Source: Alentia gelatinosa
Lineage: Eukaryota; Annelida; Polychaeta; Phyllodocida; Polynoidae
Reading direction: 5' to 3'
DNA: 64,000 bases
NCBI GenBank assembly: GCA_950022655.1
Contig: OX465579.1
Location: forward strand, 136,719,118-136,783,117
The notes under the pieces were generated by a model. The model was not told the origin of the DNA and made no database searches. It saw nothing but the letters and a program-made list of their open reading frames with translations. Every line of letters starts with the position of its first letter. Position 1 is the first letter of the stretch. A program made the translations under genes and the position numbers. Positions 24,609 through 36,019 of this stretch are shown one piece after another.

Positions 24609-25613
24609 TTTTCCAACACAAGGATTATAAGTTGGCATGGCATTGCCATGATTTCGGTTTCAACAAGTAAAGTATACATGTTAAATAGTTTAAGATTTAT
24701 CACATAACCAACAAACACCAGTGATTTTATTAATTGATATTTTATTTCTTTTGTACAGTTCTCATTATTAACCCGTACATTAGATTTTGAATAACACAAA
24801 GTATACATGTTTTAAGAAATAAAAAAGATTATTAAACAGGCCCCTGATTCCATCCAACCCACCCACTAGTAGGGATTCATTGAACCGCAACGGATGACGA
24901 CACCAGACGTGTTCGAGGGAATCAGGTCAAATAGGTCACAAGCATATAAGACATAGTCAGAGGCTCAACGTAACATAAATATACAGATCGAACTCACCCG
25001 CGGGACCCACACGCTAGGGAGGGAGGGAGGGAGGGAGGGAGGTGGAAGCCTGTTGCAATATATATAAATACACTGAACCGCAACAGGTGCCTATACAATA
25101 TATAAAAATACACTACTGTCGCCGGGTGCGGACCGTTATCGACGGTATCGAGACTCTAATTATTCAGAATACATTACTTTAATGTATTATAATGTAAGCC
25201 GCAAAAACTGTTCCCCGTCTTCCCTAATATATTTCGGTCTTGACCTATAGGTCAAACCGAAATAATAATTTTAAAATTTTGGTAGGCCCAAGGGCTAGAC
25301 AGTATACAGAAGGCATCTGGGTGTCATATTGTCATATTGTTATGATACTATTTAGTTACATGGCTACGCTCTAATTGCTAGTATCCCCATACATCGGTAG
25401 CCTGTATATAGTCCCAAGTTACTGATATTGACATTTGAATTATTTGAGCACAAAATCCTTATTCATTAATCGCCATTTCATATCGTTTTCCTAAGCTGAT
25501 TGTTATTCAACCACATTGTAATATATTATGTTATATCATTATTATTCATTATTCAGGCTGGTTGAAAACCAAATGTAAATTTGAACTGTTGCCTAATAAA
25601 GAACAAAAAAAAA
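24609..25613 (+). repeat. Probable 3' UTR and poly(A) of retrotransposon copy 2
   Basis: An AATAAA at 25595-25600 is followed by an A-rich tail at 25603-25613. Within it are a GGGA microsatellite (about 25016-25042) and a hairpin (25231-25263) with stem TTGACC/GGTCAA extended by ATTTCGGT/ACCGAAAT. A GGCCCAAGGGC motif (about 25287) is shared with the 3' UTR of copy 1. Continuity from 24.6 to 25.6 kb is inferred, not proven. Confidence 0.45.
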
Positions 25614-26124
25614 CAAACTTACTACTCCTCCTCCCCTTTTGAGAGAAATGGGATCTGCGAATCGTGAGGCAATGCAAAGAAAATGTAATCACTGAGCCCG
25701 TATTAATGTCCGTTCCAGGTCTTTTGTGAAGGCCTGACAGCGAGCCCGAACATAATTTGAGTGAGTAGTACTTATTTTGTAGAAGTTCGTATACAAGTAT
25801 ATGATATCAAGCTTAAACTGACAAGCATCAAAATTAAACTTTCAAGTATGAATACAGTTTTGCTTAGTATGCTTTGACCAAGATAAGAATAAAATTGAAC
25901 GCTTTACGAAATTTATTACCTAGATGAGATGGGAAGTGTACAATACAAAACTATCTATAGGTCTAAAATTGCGAATGGTTTATTTTCTCATTTATCACAT
26001 ATTCACCAGATTTTGACCGCTGGAGATGGCCAGAGTAGACACATCATGGAAACTCTTAACGATTCATATCAAATACTAGGAGCAAATATTATGTTTATCA
26101 TTGAGCGTGCAATTATAAATGAAT

Positions 26125-26306
26125 AACTATTAAAAGGTTTGGATTACATCAAGTCTATGGGTAGCTTTCTGTAACCCACTTTCACCCAGTCAACTTGTCA
26201 TTTCTGCAACTGCCTAACTATTAAAAGGTTTGGATTACATCAAGTCTATGGGTAGCTTTCTGTAACCCACTTGCACCCAGTCAACTTGTCATTTCTGCAA
26301 CTGCCT
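26125..26306 (+). repeat. 91-bp tandem duplication
   Basis: Units 26125-26215 and 26216-26306 (beginning AACTATTAAAAGGTTTGGAT) differ by only one or two bases. This is a recent duplication next to repeat R1 copy B. Confidence 0.95.
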
Positions 26307-26332
26307 ATCTAGTATCCAAACATATCAAGCAG

Positions 26333-26545
26333 CAGTGGGTCTTAAGGTATTTTGGTCTTGAGTGATTGGTTATGGTCAGAGTGGGCATGCCTCTAAGGTC
26401 TTGAGACACTGTCTCCCTGCTCCGTTCTCAATATCCCAGTGAATAGCATGTAGATGGTGAAGGGATAATTTTATGCAGTATGCTGGGAGTCTATATGTGA
26501 CCTCTAGGCAATGTATATAGGGCATGCAAGCACGCTCTAAAAAGG
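26333..26545 (-). repeat. Dispersed repeat R1, copy B (inverted)
   Basis: It is the reverse-complement partner of the repeat at 21.1-21.3 kb. Similarity is patchy, so both are old. Confidence 0.6.
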
Positions 26546-26780
26546 CACCTCGTTCAAGGGAAATCTGTATACTGACCTTGTAGATCATAACAGTCCTCCA
26601 CACCATGAGTTATATTCCGAAACAAATTATGTATAGCTGAATCAAATTGAAATACTCGTCTGAGGGAGTCCTGCACAACTATTAAAGGTATATATTCAAG
26701 TGTATGGGCTGATGGACACCCGAGTGAGTTCGTTTACAGTATATTCAATACGTAGCATATTAAAGGTGCATTTTCCCACG

Positions 26781-27035
26781 CAATCATAAGTACGAGTGAC
26801 CAGGATCCCTATCTCATGTGACTTATCTGCTTGTAGATAGAAAAAGATATGATCTGACGAATGTTCTCACGTTTTTATAGTGTCGAGCATACTATGGTTC
26901 TTAGCCAAACAGACCAACATAACTATGCCGAATGTTGTTCTAAGTTTAGATCACATTTGATGTTATCATAACATAGAGATGATCAGTAAACTCAGAATAT
27001 ACTTCAAAAGAAGTTTCACAAATTCTGATATCTTG
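26781..27035 (+). repeat. Dispersed repeat R2, copy B
   Basis: It is the direct-orientation partner of the repeat at 22.5 kb. Order and spacing of the shared words are preserved. Confidence 0.6.
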
Positions 27036-27039
27036 AACT

Positions 27040-28540
27040 TTGTTCAAGGAATAATGTCTAGTGTGAAGTGTGTGAAACAGATCCGACCCCATTCAAAAAT
27101 GAATGCGAGTTTATGAGTGCACGCTACTGAAATATACAAACGTATGCACTCTACAAAGGACTCTACGAGAAACATGGGACACCTTGTTGGCATAGGACAT
27201 GGAGTATTACAGAAATAAATGCGCCATTCTATCAGTAATAAGAACGTTGAAATATGAGGTTCCTGCAATGGTTTATGCAATATTGATGAAAAAGTTAAGC
27301 ATTATCACCATACCTAATTGAAGCTGATAATGAACGAACTAGTTAGATTAAGGCATTTTCCTGTAGACACAGGCACAAGAAAACTGTGACACCATATCCA
27401 ATCAATGTAATGATGTAGAAATATGCTTCTACCTTCTGCATGCGTAATGAGCTCACAAATGAAACCAAAATTGGGTGATTTATTCAACGATTTATATATA
27501 TACATATATTGGAAATAATCCTAAAGCATACCTGCAGAGTTGGTTATAAAGCGTTCTGGTCGTGGCTGATACCATTAGTTCATGAACGGCTAAATCCAAA
27601 CATCACCAGTAATCATACATGTATATTCGTTTTAGAATGAATGGGCTCTGAACTAGAAAAAGACCAAGTCTCAATGGGGAACAGGAAGCGACCAATGCTC
27701 AGCTTCAAGAGTCCTTGTAGCAATCCCTTTCATATGACTACGGGTCTAATAGGCGTTTTGTTCCAATGTGAGCACTGGGAATTAGCGTTTCGAATAGAGT
27801 GGTCATGAACAGTGTGTGCTTTTAATGTGCTGCTCCCAATGCCTAGTGCTGTAACGTGTACAGTAATGATTGTATAGTCGACCTTTAGTGTCCACTTATC
27901 GACAGGATTGGCTAAGATGTCAACACAAAATGTTAACAAATATTATAGACCCTAACGTCAATATCTTTTGTTCACATTATTGACATGTGTAAATATGATC
28001 GATGCACTGACTTGTATGAGCTCAGAATAGCTGGAACTTCTGTTTTTGTCAAGGAAAATGGGCGTATTTTGGTAGCAAATAGGGCTTCCATTACTGCTTC
28101 AATCGATGTTTTCGGGATATATTTGAAGACTGCCATTAAGTGAAATCTTAAGACAGAGTTAATTCTATTATATAATATAAATATCACGATGAGCATGTAC
28201 ATTTGTACACATGTGTACTATGGTTCTAGGTTCTCAGAGTATGTAAATCAGCAAATATCTCTCGCCATGGTTCTATGATAGCGGCTGATATCCGTTTGCG
28301 TCTTCGACCACTTGAACACCAACCGCAGGTTCTTCAGACTGTGAATGATTAAATCACATTCTACTTTGCACTCAGAATGACATTCTTTTTCCTGGGTTAT
28401 CATAGTTTAGTTATTGAAGCATTGAATATACGCTGTGATCTTTCGGCTATACTTGACAGAATGGATTTCCTGCAATACAATGTTCTGGAGAGGGTCCTGG
28501 AGTATCTCTACCCATGAAACCACACCATTATCGACTTAAA
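27040..28540. other. Intergenic, old repeat debris likely
   Basis: Non-coding, with words such as CTATGGTTCTA recurring from repeat R2. No gene was recognised. Confidence 0.45.
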
Positions 28541-28542
28541 GC

Positions 28543-28614
28543 ATAACTGATCGAGACATTTTGAATTCCACTCTATCGATAACTGATCGAGACATTTTGA
28601 ATTCCACTCTATCT
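28543..28614 (+). repeat. 36-bp tandem duplication
   Basis: Two essentially identical units beginning ATAACTGATCGAGACATTTT lie at 28543 and 28579. Confidence 0.93.
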
Positions 28615-29539
28615 ATATCATATTAACAGAAATGTCAGTGAAATTTAGATAAAAAGTAGGAATATTTCTGACAACTGCTTATATCAACAGTATATATCTC
28701 TGATATGAAAATCTGGCGCACCATAAAATAAATCCCAGTACGGGAAACCGGCGACTAGTATTACATATACATTTATCGTCCATCAAGTAGAGAGTAAAAG
28801 AAAAGACAAAACAATGAATTTTCTCTATCACACTTTTTCGTTTATTCACGTGCATATATTCTGTCACACCACGACTTTACAAAGCCATCATCGTAAGGTA
28901 AATTTAAAAGAACCTGGGTAAGTTTAACGAAACCAGGATAACGTGAGAAAGTCACTATGATCACGATTCATTGCCGCTTACTGCATATCTCACCAAATTA
29001 ATTATCTCTCTATATTCCCCTGTGCTAACGCTTTCAGCATTTACTCCCAACAAACATATAAACATCATTGCCAAGTGACATTAAAGTCTCATTCTATCTG
29101 TAGTCATAATCTTCGTGTTCAGTCTAAAATGTCCATCATTTAAGGAAACGAGATTGAATGCCGTGTGTAGGACATTGTTTCTGTGCTTTACCCGTGGATG
29201 GAGCTGGCAGTTTGATCCTCCAGGGATGCAAGTCATAGCTTAAAAAATGGTAGATAAAATCTTGCGGGAAAAGATACTGGACAGTGCAAAACATACAAAG
29301 AGTTGCTGGATGCCTGTATATAGAACAGCTAAGGACAGCTCGCTCACTTTCTGAAACTGAGATTGTCGGCTCACATCGGCCACCTAACGGCACCACTCGG
29401 ACGGCGGTCTAGTGCCGTAGGGATTCGGCCCACAGTCCGCACATGGTGAAGGGGTGGCTGGTTTGTAGACATTGCCGAATTATGATAATTATATATGAAA
29501 TATGACATCTGTAATGTATCGGTAAACTTGCATCCCCTG

Positions 29540-29668
29540 TCCTCCTCCATCGGGGCCTATGGACTTGGGATGTGTGTTAATGGAGTGGCATACGGATCGG
29601 GTCGCCTCAGTGTAGGGTGAGCTTCTCGATATCTGACTTGGAGTCCTTCCACACACGCTCCATACCTG
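29540..29668 (-). other. Candidate orphan exon after a strong splice acceptor
   Basis: On the minus strand, TTTTGTATGTTTCAG (ending about 29666) precedes a locally GC-richer stretch. Two of the three frames stay open for over 30 codons. A third gives a short ERVWKDSKSDIEKLTLH and stop. It might be the terminal exon of an unseen minus-strand gene. No homology is recognised and no partner exon is proven, so this is speculative. Confidence 0.2.
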
Positions 29669-30746
29669 AAACATACAAAATAATACAAGTCTTTAGCATC
29701 TGGTTCCAGCTCGTGTTGATCTTTCTCAACGTATAATTATTGGGTAAGCAAGCGCATGTGATTCTTCCTCGCATGACCAGATTTTACAACCAGAATGATA
29801 TAAGTAAAGCGACATATTCATATACAACCTAATCTGACCGTTCACCCTGGGTTGTTTTAAAAATAAATTGTGGATATTGTCTTATCTCTACACATACGTG
29901 TGTGGTTCATTGAAGAGAGGACTGTTACCAAATAGGGCAAATGCATCTATGTTTTCGGGATAACTCGTCTGATCAATTTCTTATTGAAATATATCACCGC
30001 GATTGATAAGACAAATAGGAACATTACCGATTACATGCGTGCCCCTTTACGAGAATTATATATATACATATAGTACTAATAGAGTACATGTATACGAAAT
30101 ATTTTCATGATTAGTAGACAATGTGGTCATGGGGTAAATTATGTGTGACAAGCATGTCTGAGAGATGGGAAGGTTTAGTGGTGTAGACTTTGAATGGTGT
30201 ATACAGTTATATGGATTTGGTTCTTCCCTGGAGTCTGTACTTGGATAGAGTTAATCACCGGGCAGCATACAAATCTGATGAACTATACCCGAGGCAAAAT
30301 GTGAAGGTAAAGACTGCCATGTCCAAACATGCTTTCTGAGTGCCTAACGTGCTGCCAAATCATGGCTAGACGGCATAGATACAGATGAGAATGTGGTCTG
30401 TCAATCGAGGCCAAGGAGTTAAAATTAAGTAAGTCAACAGAAATTGAATACCATGGGGAAAATATACCTTAAGGCAAATTTCACTTCAATACACAAAATT
30501 GTAGAAGTACATTAGGAAGGAACTGCATCGAGATCCTTAGCCGTTCAAAATAGGCCATGGGTTATAGTTGTGGAGAAATCTCTCGAGGGACATCCAAGTG
30601 AGATTTTGAGCAAACGAAAATAAATGGCATATTTTCAGTAGCTATGGATCAGGTGCGGTTCAGATTTTATGTCACCCCTATCAGTGACTAATTGACTAAC
30701 ATGTGTGACCTCATTCCCCACCGAGGTGTTCTTTTTTAATCAATTC

Positions 30747-30810
30747 CCCATGTGCGTTGAGTACGAGTTCTCAATATTAAGTATATGGCGAAAATACTAG
30801 AGGTGTGATC
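30747..30810. repeat. Fragment of the foldback/MITE family
   Basis: The stretch TACGAGTTCTCAATATTAAG followed by TATATGGCGAAAATACTAGA and GGTGTGATC aligns with the end of module two of the 17.1, 33.2 and 47.1 kb copies. Only one end is present. Confidence 0.55.
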
Positions 30811-31184
30811 CGAAATCGCACATATCACCAGTGTATATGCTACCATAATTGAAAGATAGATCCCATAGAATAACCACCTATTGGAACCACAATTCCTATT
30901 ACTTTGACTGAGTCGGCAAACTTCATTGGCCGTCGATCAGACGACAGACTCTATACGACTCAGCGGTGAAGAGGTCGAGAGGGGAGGGTGGCGTTTACTT
31001 TGGAGGTATGTTCTTATCAAAAGGCGGTAAAGTGCAAACGGCTTGAGAGGACCCTGCAAACGTATTGCGACTAAACGAGGCAGAGTGCCAGCTATGAATC
31101 AGCCACTGTTGACATTGTCGTCTACCTGGACCGAATGTTATTCTCATTATCAACATGTAGTAGAAACGTCATTGTTATTGTCAA

Positions 31185-31510
31185 GTCGTCTGTCAATGTA
31201 TAAGTGACTAACATTCTCAACTAATTGTCGTCTGTCTTATTCAAAAGTAACTGGCATTCTCAAATAATTAAGTGAAGGAAACACAAAAAACCAGACACAG
31301 TTGATTTCATTTAAAATGATGTATTACAACCAAGATGACAATTGTGGTATGGTGTATGGTATCAGCGGTGAACACGACGTTTCGTACTAATTTATAGCAC
31401 TTCATCAGGTGATTCTTAAATAATTGTCATCTGTCTTGGTTATAAGTGAATGGCATTCTAGACGTACTGTCGTCTGTCTTCTTTTCTTTATTAGTCACTG
31501 GCATTCTCAA
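31185..31510 (+). repeat. ~43-bp minisatellite, four units, interrupted by an insert
   Basis: Units marked by GTCGTCTGTC begin at 31185, 31227, 31426 (GTCATCTGTC) and 31469, each containing a GGCATTCT-like word. The array is split by the 142-bp insert at 31270-31411. Confidence 0.8.
31270..31411 (-). mobile_element. 142-bp insert with 14-bp TSD and hammerhead-ribozyme-like core
   Basis: It is flanked by ATTCTCAAATAATT (31256-31269) and ATTCTTAAATAATT (31412-31425), a 14-bp duplication with one change. On the minus strand the insert begins CACCTGATGAAGTGC. The boxes CTGATGA (31402-31408) and GAAA (31380-31383) are separated by GTGCTA/TAGTAC, which can pair with a 5-nt loop, as in helix II of hammerhead ribozymes. 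Helix III and the cleavage triplet were not identified. Hammerhead cores are known from Penelope-like retroelements and retrozymes, so a short remnant of such an element is plausible. Confidence 0.55.
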
Positions 31511-32564
31511 ACTTATTTAAAAGTCCTTTCGACAGCCTGGCACAACCGGGGTTCGGTCGGGGTATGGCCGGGTGTGATGTGAGTGTCTCTATGAATACCA
31601 ATCTTGAAATTTCAGATATCAATCATCAAATCATTCGACTCCATGTGCCTGTACCAAATAACCACTGCACGCTTTTCTAAAGAAAAAAAACCAACAAAAC
31701 TACGCATTACTCCTATAGTTGATAATCATTTTTAAAGTAGAAGCGATTCTCAATTCATATATTTAATATCACTTTAATGTGTTTCTAGTTATCAATACCA
31801 TTTTAGCCCTAAGATCTTAAACCTGAAGTGATTCTGTATGGCGGTAATTCTTTAATGTGCGTTAATGAATTTTCCTGGACAAAAAATATATATAGCTGCA
31901 TGTCACTTTGAGATGAAGGAGATGAATTGAGATGTTGGGTAGATCCCAGATAAACCATAACGAGTGAAAGTAATCCAACATAGTCTTCACTACTGGCTAA
32001 CGTGTCAGGACGGTCTGGGCAAGGTCATAAGTGTTTAGGCCGGAGGGTGGGTGAAGGTCTGGAGGCCTGGGGGTCCGGGCCTGAGCCATACCTCTACATT
32101 ACTCATGTCACGGCGAAATACCATTCAGTAACTGACCTGAAGATTAAACCTCTCCGGGGATTTGGTGTACTGCCTTTCCTTGGTCACTGCCACTATTTGT
32201 AGGCCATCACCATAACACGACCCACTCACCGCCCGCCCCCATCCAGCCCCCAGCCCCCCTCAATCAAATCACTCCACCAGATGGCACCACCACCAAAGGC
32301 TCCTGTCGGTTCCCGGCTAGTAGCCGCCACTGACATAGTGTTTTCTCGAAGAGTATACACACACAATATACTCTGTATATTCCCATCTACACATAACCTG
32401 GTATGTGATAAGTATATGATAAAAATTGGCTTGTATCAATCAATATCTTTATCATGTTGTGATGGAAAAGATCCGAATATTCTGCCCAGAGGCTCCAACA
32501 AGCTACAAAGACTCTATGAACCCTAAATATCTAACAACTGATTTGCATTAATAACTACTCCTCA

Positions 32565-32862
32565 TTGCATACATGTCTGTCACCAGAGACCCCTGTGCCA
32601 TTACCTCCTGTATTGCTTGATGGAACTTTAGATTCATATGTACCAAAGAAAGCTGTAAAAAAAGACCTAATCATGGAAAATCCAGATATAAGATCTCAAC
32701 ATCAACATATTAGATTCAAACTCAGAAGGTATAAGACTAACTTTTACACAAGGAAGCCAGTGTATCAAGGGAAAAAAATTATAGAATAGACTGCCGAAGG
32801 AAATAAGATATCATATTAGTATCAATAGTTAAAAAAAATCAATTAGAACATTACCTATATAG
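32565..32862 (+). pseudogene. Retrotransposon C-terminal RT remnant, copy 3
   Basis: KLRRYKTNFYTRKPVYQGKK is followed, after a frameshift near 32785, by NRLPKEIRYHISINS, an in-frame TAA, then KKSIRTLPI and a stop (TAG about 32860). The YKTxFYxRxPVYxG...WNxLPxEIR pattern is typical of CR1/L2-like C-termini. AATAAA near 33058 may belong to its 3' UTR. Confidence 0.65.
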
Positions 32863-33117
32863 CTAACTTGTATACAACTCAACTGGCTGAGTTTTGTTGG
32901 AAACGTTAGTAATGAAGTAAATATTTTCTACGAACAATTTATCAGAAATAGGTGAAACCTGATGAGATAAGGTTGTCATAAATTGTCATCACTCCTTTCA
33001 TACAGTATTAACTATGTATCTATTCTTCCAACCAGCCTTTGAGTTGTAGATTTGTATAATAAAATTAGTATGATCCTAGTGTTTAAGCTTTTATTTGAAG
33101 GGCGTGGGTGACAAGCT

Positions 33118-33300
33118 ATTATAGAGGAAACCTATGAGAGTTTAGGGTCTGAGCTCATATCCAATCGAGTTTGAATCACGTAGTAATTCATAAGACATTG
33201 GATATTTTTCCTAAATATCTAATGGGCGTTAGATACGAGTTTTCAATGTTAAGTCTATGCAGAAAAAATACCAGGGGTAAGATAAACTACAGAACCCACG
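33118..33300. mobile_element. Partial foldback-family element
   Basis: It contains ACCAGGGGTAAGATAAA (about 33270-33286), TTTCAATGTTAAGTCTATG and GGGCGTTAGATACGAG, all shared with other copies of the family. A flanking GAAACCTATGAGAGTTT stretch matches the 12.5-kb copy in inverted orientation. One hairpin arm seems deleted. Confidence 0.6.
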
Positions 33301-35520
33301 TGCTCATGCTATGTATTCATACTTGTGTTAAAAAAAAAAGAGCAATGAGTACTTCATTCATTTTTTTTTAGTACGGAGGATCGTATCGCCAGATATGAGT
33401 ACTCATACATTTGGATTTGTTAATAAAAACTTTTTGATGAAAAAGAATTGCTGTGTTATAACTGGCATTAGGATGTCCTTCCATAATAAGGTTTTGACAA
33501 CGGAGGACTATGCGTGAAAGGCCCATCCACAGATATCCTAGATAAGGTAACTTCGATACGATCAAGGTTTATCGACATGTGTACATACAGACGCAGTTTA
33601 AAGGAATGAAATGTTTTACATTTACCATCCGTGAAATGTAGCTTTGGACGTGCTTTGTCAGACTTTCCATGAGGTAAACTTGACTCATCAAGATTTAACT
33701 CCAGTTAACACAGCTTATGAGTCATGTTTGCAATTATAAAGGACAATTCTTTTTCGAACTAGGATTGTAACAATTCTTATTGAACATTGATTTTATCTTA
33801 GTAGATCGTGAAATTCATCCCCACTTTTCACCTTCCAGAATGACCATCTGGCACTCTCAATGTGCGTATATATAATCCATCCTCCAACAAGATGCTTTGG
33901 TTCAATACAGTGTACCACAATGCTACTTCCTTCATTGCCCTTATTAATGAATAACACTCACATGGCACGTAGGTAGGATAAGTCCAGGGATGGGCTCCTA
34001 ATATATGCCTGCCAAGGATCCTTCATAATGCATGAGGGACTTACAAAGGCTATTGAAAATTTACTGCCCTGACACATCATTCATGATTCTCTATTGGAGA
34101 TCATAGAAGTTCTACACTAAGTTGGTCAACCTCGAATGAGCCCTTATGTAAAATCATTATCTTATAAACTAATCCCACGACCGATTTCTGTTAGGTGGCG
34201 CTGCGATCGAGAAGCTATTAAGGAGAGCACACACAATGTACACTGCGGGTGGAATTGCGGGCTTTGCGACATAATACACATCGCTACCAGAAGTTGTTGG
34301 TATGCCGAGGGAAAATCTATGAAATACATTTACCCAATAGCGGGGTGTTTCCAGATAATTTATTACCGTAAAATAATTTATTTCACTGGTCAGGCGTAAT
34401 AGATGAACGCGTCCTCCAAGACACCTAGTGAAATTTGCACCAACTGACTGTCCACTTGTTGTGAAATGGTGTTTTTCATTATTTCCGGGTATATGATAAT
34501 AAGGAGACATAGAGAGTGTGACTGGATTAGACATCTGTTTATTGTTGTTTTGGTATGAAATATCGAAACTCGTTGAACAATTCTGATACAAAACAACACG
34601 GAACAAAAATATCAATTTAGCCACACTAAGCAGGGTCTCCCTGTAATATCCCTTGATCGGACAGCTCAATCAAAGAATGCTGAATCTATACAGCCAGTCC
34701 ACCTTGTAACAGCAGGTCGTAAGGTTCTTAGAAAACATGGTGGCTTCTTGCAGTGAGGCGATCGATAACAGCCAATCAAAGTGCCCCGAAGTGGGTCAAG
34801 TAAGTTTACTTATTTCCAGCAATTTCTACTCGCGCTCAAGTGAGGCTATAACGTGAACCCAAAGGTCGGAACGTTCTGCTTGTGAAATAAATGAGTCTAT
34901 ATTGCACGGAGATTATAATAAGATCTGATATGAAATGTAACATTACGTAGACGGCTGTGTATGAATAAATAATTGGTAATCATTTTGCTTTAGGCGTCGG
35001 ATATAGAAATCGATCAGGTGCTACCTGCTTTTAAGCAATAACTCTTGCCCTACTTGAGACTGCAGCCACCACAAACTGAGGCCTGTGTTTGGTTAGTGAA
35101 CGTCAGCCGCACATATCAAGTGCTTTCAGAGGTCCAACGACCATGACAAAATCAGCACTTGATCGTAATGTGCGCAAGGCATTGCAGTAAAATTTGAGTT
35201 TCCATAAACGAGGAAAAAACATTAAGATGTAAGTAAACTGTAGACGGTAGAGCTAATAAGCTCGCTTGCTACCGAAAGCCATACTGTATTCGAATGAATT
35301 GGTGAACCTGAATTCCACCAGGGGATATAATGGAACTGTATCAAGACTTATCTCAGGACGCGGATTCGGTAATTTTTGGTATTTCTATATATCCAAGATC
35401 AACATGTATTATCCATTCCATTTTCTTTGAGCTGTTTCAACTGATGATGTCTTGATAAGAGGCTAGGTAAAGGCACTGTTAAGAACGGATACTTGTACCA
35501 ACAGTCCCTCATATCATCGG
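33301..35520. other. Intergenic; 166-codon open stretch at 34169-34669 (minus)
   Basis: The longest open stretch here has no ATG at its first codon position, no recognisable domain and a composition like its surroundings. It is not called a gene. Confidence 0.5.
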
Positions 35521-35522
35521 GT

Positions 35523-35812
35523 GCACCCCTCTCATAAGATCTCACACTCTCTAAGTCGTAATCTGTACAAGGTTCTCACTGAGCTCTATGGGAGAAGAAT
35601 TCTTAACGAAATAGGCTTAGAGCCTTGAGAATCCACTGGCACACAAAATTCCCACTTGGTGGCATCATTGAGATTATAGGAATCTTTGGTTGCATTGATG
35701 TACGTCTTTAGCACGGGAGGCTAAGCCTAGTTTGTTAAGAATTCTTCTCCATAGAGCGTAGTGAGAGTACAGAATACGACTTAGAGAGTGTGAGATCTTA
35801 TGAGAGGGGTGC
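35523..35812. mobile_element. Foldback element with ~95-bp arms
   Basis: The left arm (about 35523-35622) starts GCACCCCTCTCATAAGATCT. The right arm (about 35719-35812) is its reverse complement at roughly 90% identity. Both arms include AGAAGAATTCTTAAC and CACACTCTCTAAGTCGTA. The spacer is about 95 bp. There is no ORF or clear target duplication. Confidence 0.85.
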
Positions 35813-35908
35813 GTCAGATGTGAGATATAAAAAACATTCTACAGGCTTTGATTGGGCATACGCTTATGAACCACAGACATCATGCTAACCTCTAATCTAA
35901 GAGTCTTT

Positions 35909-36012
35909 AGGGCCCATCCATAAAGTACGTACGCACTAAGGGGGTCGGGGGTCGGGGGTGGGGGGGGGGGGGGTGGGGGGGGGGGTGTCAAAAATTACTT
36001 TATGGATGGCCC
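35909..36012. mobile_element. Short PIF/Harbinger-type MITE with poly-G core
   Basis: The ends GGGCCCATCCATAAAGTACG (about 35910) and ACTTTATGGATGGCCC (to about 36012) are inverted repeats flanked by TTA on the left and TTTA on the right. The core is almost pure G (35941-35986). GGGCCATCCATAAAGTA-type ends are a common animal MITE form. Confidence 0.7.
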
Positions 36013-36019
36013 TTTATCG

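Noticed and set aside
34169..34669. 166-codon minus-strand open frame
   Set aside because: The first codon is not ATG, and no domain, splice support or codon bias was seen. One such frame by chance is plausible in 128 kb of both strands.
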